Shown: positions 7,958 through 9,634 of the stretch, piece after piece
How positions within the stretch are numbered: position 1 is the first letter of the stretch
Layout: every line of letters begins with the position of its first letter
NCBI GenBank assembly: GCA_017519685.1
Contig: JAFWRV010000307.1
Span: 1 to 9,634, forward strand
Source of the DNA: Clostridia bacterium
GTDB lineage: Bacteria; Bacillota; Clostridia; Oscillospirales; Acutalibacteraceae
Direction of reading: 5' to 3'
DNA length: 9,634 nt
Translations under genes and position numbers: made by a program
Notes under the pieces: model-generated
Databases searched by the model: none
Told to the model about the DNA's origin: nothing
Seen by the model: only the letters and a program-made list of their open reading frames with translations

Positions 7958-9115
7958 GTGACAGACTTGGCGGATAAGAGAGATTATTATGAGATCCTCG
8001 GCGTAAACAAAAACGCGACCGAGGACGAGATAAAAAAAGCATACAGGCAGAAGGCCAAGCAGTATCACCCGGACCTACATCCCGGTGATTCAACTGCGGA
8101 GGCAAAATTCAAAGAGGTTAACGAAGCATACGAAGTGCTGTCCGACAGCGATAAGAAAGCGCGTTACGACCAGTTCGGTCACGCAGGAGTGGATCCGAAT
8201 TTCAATCCGAACGCGGGCGGCAATCCGTTCGGCGGATTTGACGTTGACCTCGGAGATATATTCGGCTCGTTCTTCGGCGGAGGCAGTCCTTTCGGCGGCG
8301 GTCAGAGGAGAAATCCCAACGGACCGCGTCAGGGCGAAGATATCAGGACAAGAATCACGATTTCGTTTGAAGAAGCGGCAAAGGGCTGCAAGCGGAAGGT
8401 TGATGTCAGCAAGATTGACGTCTGCCCGGACTGTCACGGTTCGGGTGCCGCGGCGGGCTCAAGTCCCGTAACCTGTCCGGACTGTAAGGGCAGAGGTTAT
8501 GTGACGGTAACTCAGCAGTCGATTTTCGGCACAATGCAGACCCAGAAATCCTGCCCGAAATGCGGCGGCAAAGGAAAATATAACGAGCATCCCTGTCAGA
8601 AGTGCCGCGGAAACGGCAGAATCAGCAGCAAAAAGACAATCGAGATAGATGTTCCCGCAGGCATTGACGACAGACAGTCGTTTGCGGTGCGCGGAGCCGG
8701 TAACGCCGGTATAAACGGCGGCCCTGCCGGCGACCTTGAGGTTGTTGTGTTTGTAAGACCTCATCCGTACTTTACCCGTGAGGGATATACGGTGCATCTT
8801 GACCAGCATATCAGCTTCACGCAGGCGGCTCTCGGCGACAAGATAAGGATACCCACTCTTTACGGCGATGTCTTTATTGATATTCCTGCCGGAACGCAGT
8901 CCGGCGATGAATTCAGTCTGAGAGGCAAGGGAATTCAGGTTGTAAACAGCAAAAACAAAGGCGATATGGTCGTCAGAATAATTGTTGATATTCCCAAAAA
9001 TCTCAATGCCCGACAGAAGGAACTCATGCAGGAGCTCGAGAAGGAACTCGGAGTCAAAAGAGGAGCGCCTGCCGGAAACGGTAAAAAGAATATTTTTGAC
9101 AAATTCAAAAACTAA
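7958..9115 (+). CDS. dnaJ: Chaperone protein DnaJ (Hsp40, class A)
   Basis: DnaJ captures unfolded clients and stimulates DnaK ATPase through its J-domain. In the 385-aa reading, the J-domain spans about 9-74 with HPD at 37-39. A Gly/Phe-rich linker (about 75-116) follows. The zinc domain has four complete CxxCxGxG motifs, beginning at C156, C173, C199 and C213, and two C-terminal client-binding beta-domains end near 370. Everything needed for a class A DnaJ is present. The start is uncertain. GTG at 7958 (MTDLADKRDYYE) has AAGG 7 nt upstream. TTG at 7967 gives MADKRDYYE, the usual DnaJ N-terminus, with GGGAG at 8-nt spacing, and may be the true start. A 15-codon ORF at 7930-7977 overlaps both. 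It is last gene of the operon, 49 nt after dnaK, with a terminator following; prmA, often found next, is absent here. Confidence 0.97.
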   Translation: MTDLADKRDYYEILGVNKNATEDEIKKAYRQKAKQYHPDLHPGDSTAEAKFKEVNEAYEVLSDSDKKARYDQFGHAGVDPNFNPNAGGNPFGGFDVDLGDIFGSFFGGGSPFGGGQRRNPNGPRQGEDIRTRITISFEEAAKGCKRKVDVSKIDVCPDCHGSGAAAGSSPVTCPDCKGRGYVTVTQQSIFGTMQTQKSCPKCGGKGKYNEHPCQKCRGNGRISSKKTIEIDVPAGIDDRQSFAVRGAGNAGINGGPAGDLEVVVFVRPHPYFTREGYTVHLDQHISFTQAALGDKIRIPTLYGDVFIDIPAGTQSGDEFSLRGKGIQVVNSKNKGDMVVRIIVDIPKNLNARQKELMQELEKELGVKRGAPAGNGKKNIFDKFKN

Positions 9116-9125
9116 AATAATAATT

Positions 9126-9161
9126 ACAGTTCCGCAGGGCTTCCCGCGGAGCTGTTTTTTT
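9126..9161 (+). terminator. Intrinsic terminator of the heat-shock operon
   Basis: ACAGTTCCGC (9126-9135) pairs with GCGGAGCTGT (9146-9155) with one G-U pair. An inner GGG-CTT-CCC and one bulged A complete a long GC-rich stem, followed by seven T (9155-9161). It lies 11 nt after the dnaJ stop and shows that the operon ends there. Confidence 0.92.
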
Positions 9162-9300
9162 GCGCTTGTCAATACCGGCGGATTGTGCCGCCCGGCCATC
9201 GGCAGTTACCCGCGCGCCGAATCCTGCTTACCGATGTCCTGAAACCGGACACGGTTACGTATCGCCACACCCGTCTCGTTGTCACAAGCTCCTATCCCAA
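9162..9300. other. Noncoding, GC-rich stretch with small palindromes
   Basis: I see no convincing gene here. The stretch holds several short inverted repeats: GGCGG-N6-CCGCC near 9178-9193, and GTCC-N7-GGAC near 9236-9250. On the minus strand it can be read through as a short GC-rich frame, but that resembles no protein I know. Its texture is like the dispersed intergenic repeats of gut Firmicutes (impression only). It separates the dnaJ terminator from the palindromic element. Confidence 0.45.
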
Positions 9301-9634
9301 AACGTAGGGCACGGATTCTTCCGTGCCGTATGGAGTGTTTTGATGTTTTCGGCAAGCATGAATGCTTGCCCTACGTTGCAGGGCAAGCGCCTTGAAGGCG
9401 TCCATGCCGGTCTGGATCTCGCAGTCCACAAAGATCGGGACGCGTCCGCCCGTCAGATCCGCGATCTCCGGGATCATGGCCAGCGGCGGCATCGCGTATT
9501 CGATCCGGTTGTTGTGATGGGAAATCAGCAGTCCCTGCGCGCCGGCTTCCAGGCAGCGTCCCGCGTCATGCAGGCTCAGGATTCCCTTAATGATCACCGG
9601 AAGGGAGCAGCTGCCGATGATCTCCTCCAGCTCC
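9292..9634 (-). pseudogene. FMN-dependent alpha-hydroxy-acid oxidising protein, fragment broken at its 3' end
   Basis: On the minus strand the frame is open from the right window edge to a TAG at 9292. The part before the repeat matches the C-terminal half of the lactate/glycolate oxidase TIM-barrel family: LPVIIKGILSLHDAGRCLEA, then GLLISHHNNRIEY (the site of the catalytic His and Arg, normally SNHGGRxxD), then VPIFVDCEIQTGMDAFKALAL. The family normally continues GA..VxxGRP plus a further helical section. Here the last 30 or so residues (QRRASIHACRKH onward) are translated from the palindromic element and are not family-like. The FMN-phosphate arginine of DGGIR is Q in DCEIQ, although some divergent members share a DC-type motif (from memory). 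By hand count the GC of 9381-9634 is about 63%, against 48% in a sampled line of dnaJ. It is probably a truncated gene or remnant; its 5' part is outside the window. A divergent intact gene with an odd C-terminus is less likely. Confidence 0.7.
9301..9377. repeat. 77-bp composite palindromic element (MITE/REP-like)
   Basis: The ends are perfect 11-bp inverted repeats: AACGTAGGGCA at the left and TGCCCTACGTT at the right. Inside are two further hairpins: GGCACGGA-TTCT-TCCGTGCC (9308-9327, 8 bp) and GGCAAGCAT-GA-ATGCTTGCC (9351-9370, 9 bp), with a T-rich spacer between. ACGT occurs at both ends and, being self-complementary, can be read either as the repeat tip or as a 4-bp target duplication. 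It encodes no protein of its own, so if mobile it would depend on a transposase elsewhere. It sits exactly where the reading frame of the neighbouring oxidase gene stops matching its family. Confidence 0.75.

Noticed and set aside
8459..9199. 246-codon open frame on the minus strand opposite dnaJ
   Set aside because: It lies entirely across the conserved dnaJ coding sequence and its terminator, has no recognisable domain, and is explained as a shadow frame of dnaJ codon usage.
9301..9377. Terminator for the oxidase fragment, or a CRISPR repeat
   Set aside because: The hairpins lack a T run on the minus strand and there is no regular repeat-spacer series; terminal inverted repeats fit a palindromic repeat element better.

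Overview
The window looks like chromosomal DNA of a Gram-positive, Clostridia-like bacterium, probably a gut or rumen Oscillospirales/Ruminococcaceae-type organism. The reasons are a heat-shock operon in the order hrcA-grpE-dnaK-dnaJ behind a textbook CIRCE operator, a DnaK without the N-terminal-domain insertion of Gram-negative DnaKs, strong AAAGGAGG-type ribosome binding sites, moderate GC (a sampled line of dnaJ is 48%), and AT-rich sigma-A-type promoters. The exact taxon cannot be read from the sequence.

Left part (1-2756, minus strand): a compact lysine/diaminopimelate operon transcribed right to left, asd -> dapA -> dapB. Asd makes aspartate semialdehyde, DapA condenses it with pyruvate, and DapB reduces the product. 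Together they supply the aspartate branch to lysine and peptidoglycan diaminopimelate. dapB runs off the left edge, lacking only a few codons. The asd is of the long archaeal/fungal-like type. The leader is too short for a lysine riboswitch.

Middle (2757-4275): an AT-rich 147-bp divergent promoter region separates asd from queA (queuosine tRNA modification). Downstream of queA lies a small AT-rich cassette: a long imperfect hairpin, a 78-codon acidic ORF of unknown function (about 32% GC), and a strong intrinsic terminator.

Right-centre (4276-9161, plus strand): the class I heat-shock operon. A TTGACA-N17-TATTAT promoter is followed by a perfect CIRCE operator and an extra CIRCE-like half-site, then hrcA (repressor), grpE (nucleotide exchange factor), dnaK (Hsp70) and dnaJ (Hsp40), closed by a strong terminator. 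DnaJ delivers unfolded clients to DnaK and stimulates its ATPase, GrpE releases ADP, and HrcA represses the operon.

Right end (9162-9634): the character changes. A noncoding stretch with many small palindromes leads into a 77-bp composite inverted repeat (9301-9377). This repeat abuts the broken 3' end of a GC-rich (about 63%) minus-strand gene for an FMN-dependent alpha-hydroxy-acid oxidising protein. This is the only part of the window that looks rearranged or acquired. No new multi-gene system is evident; most of the window is housekeeping. The items most worth a second look are the hairpin plus small-ORF cassette, the three-half-site heat-shock operator, and the palindromic element at the gene break.
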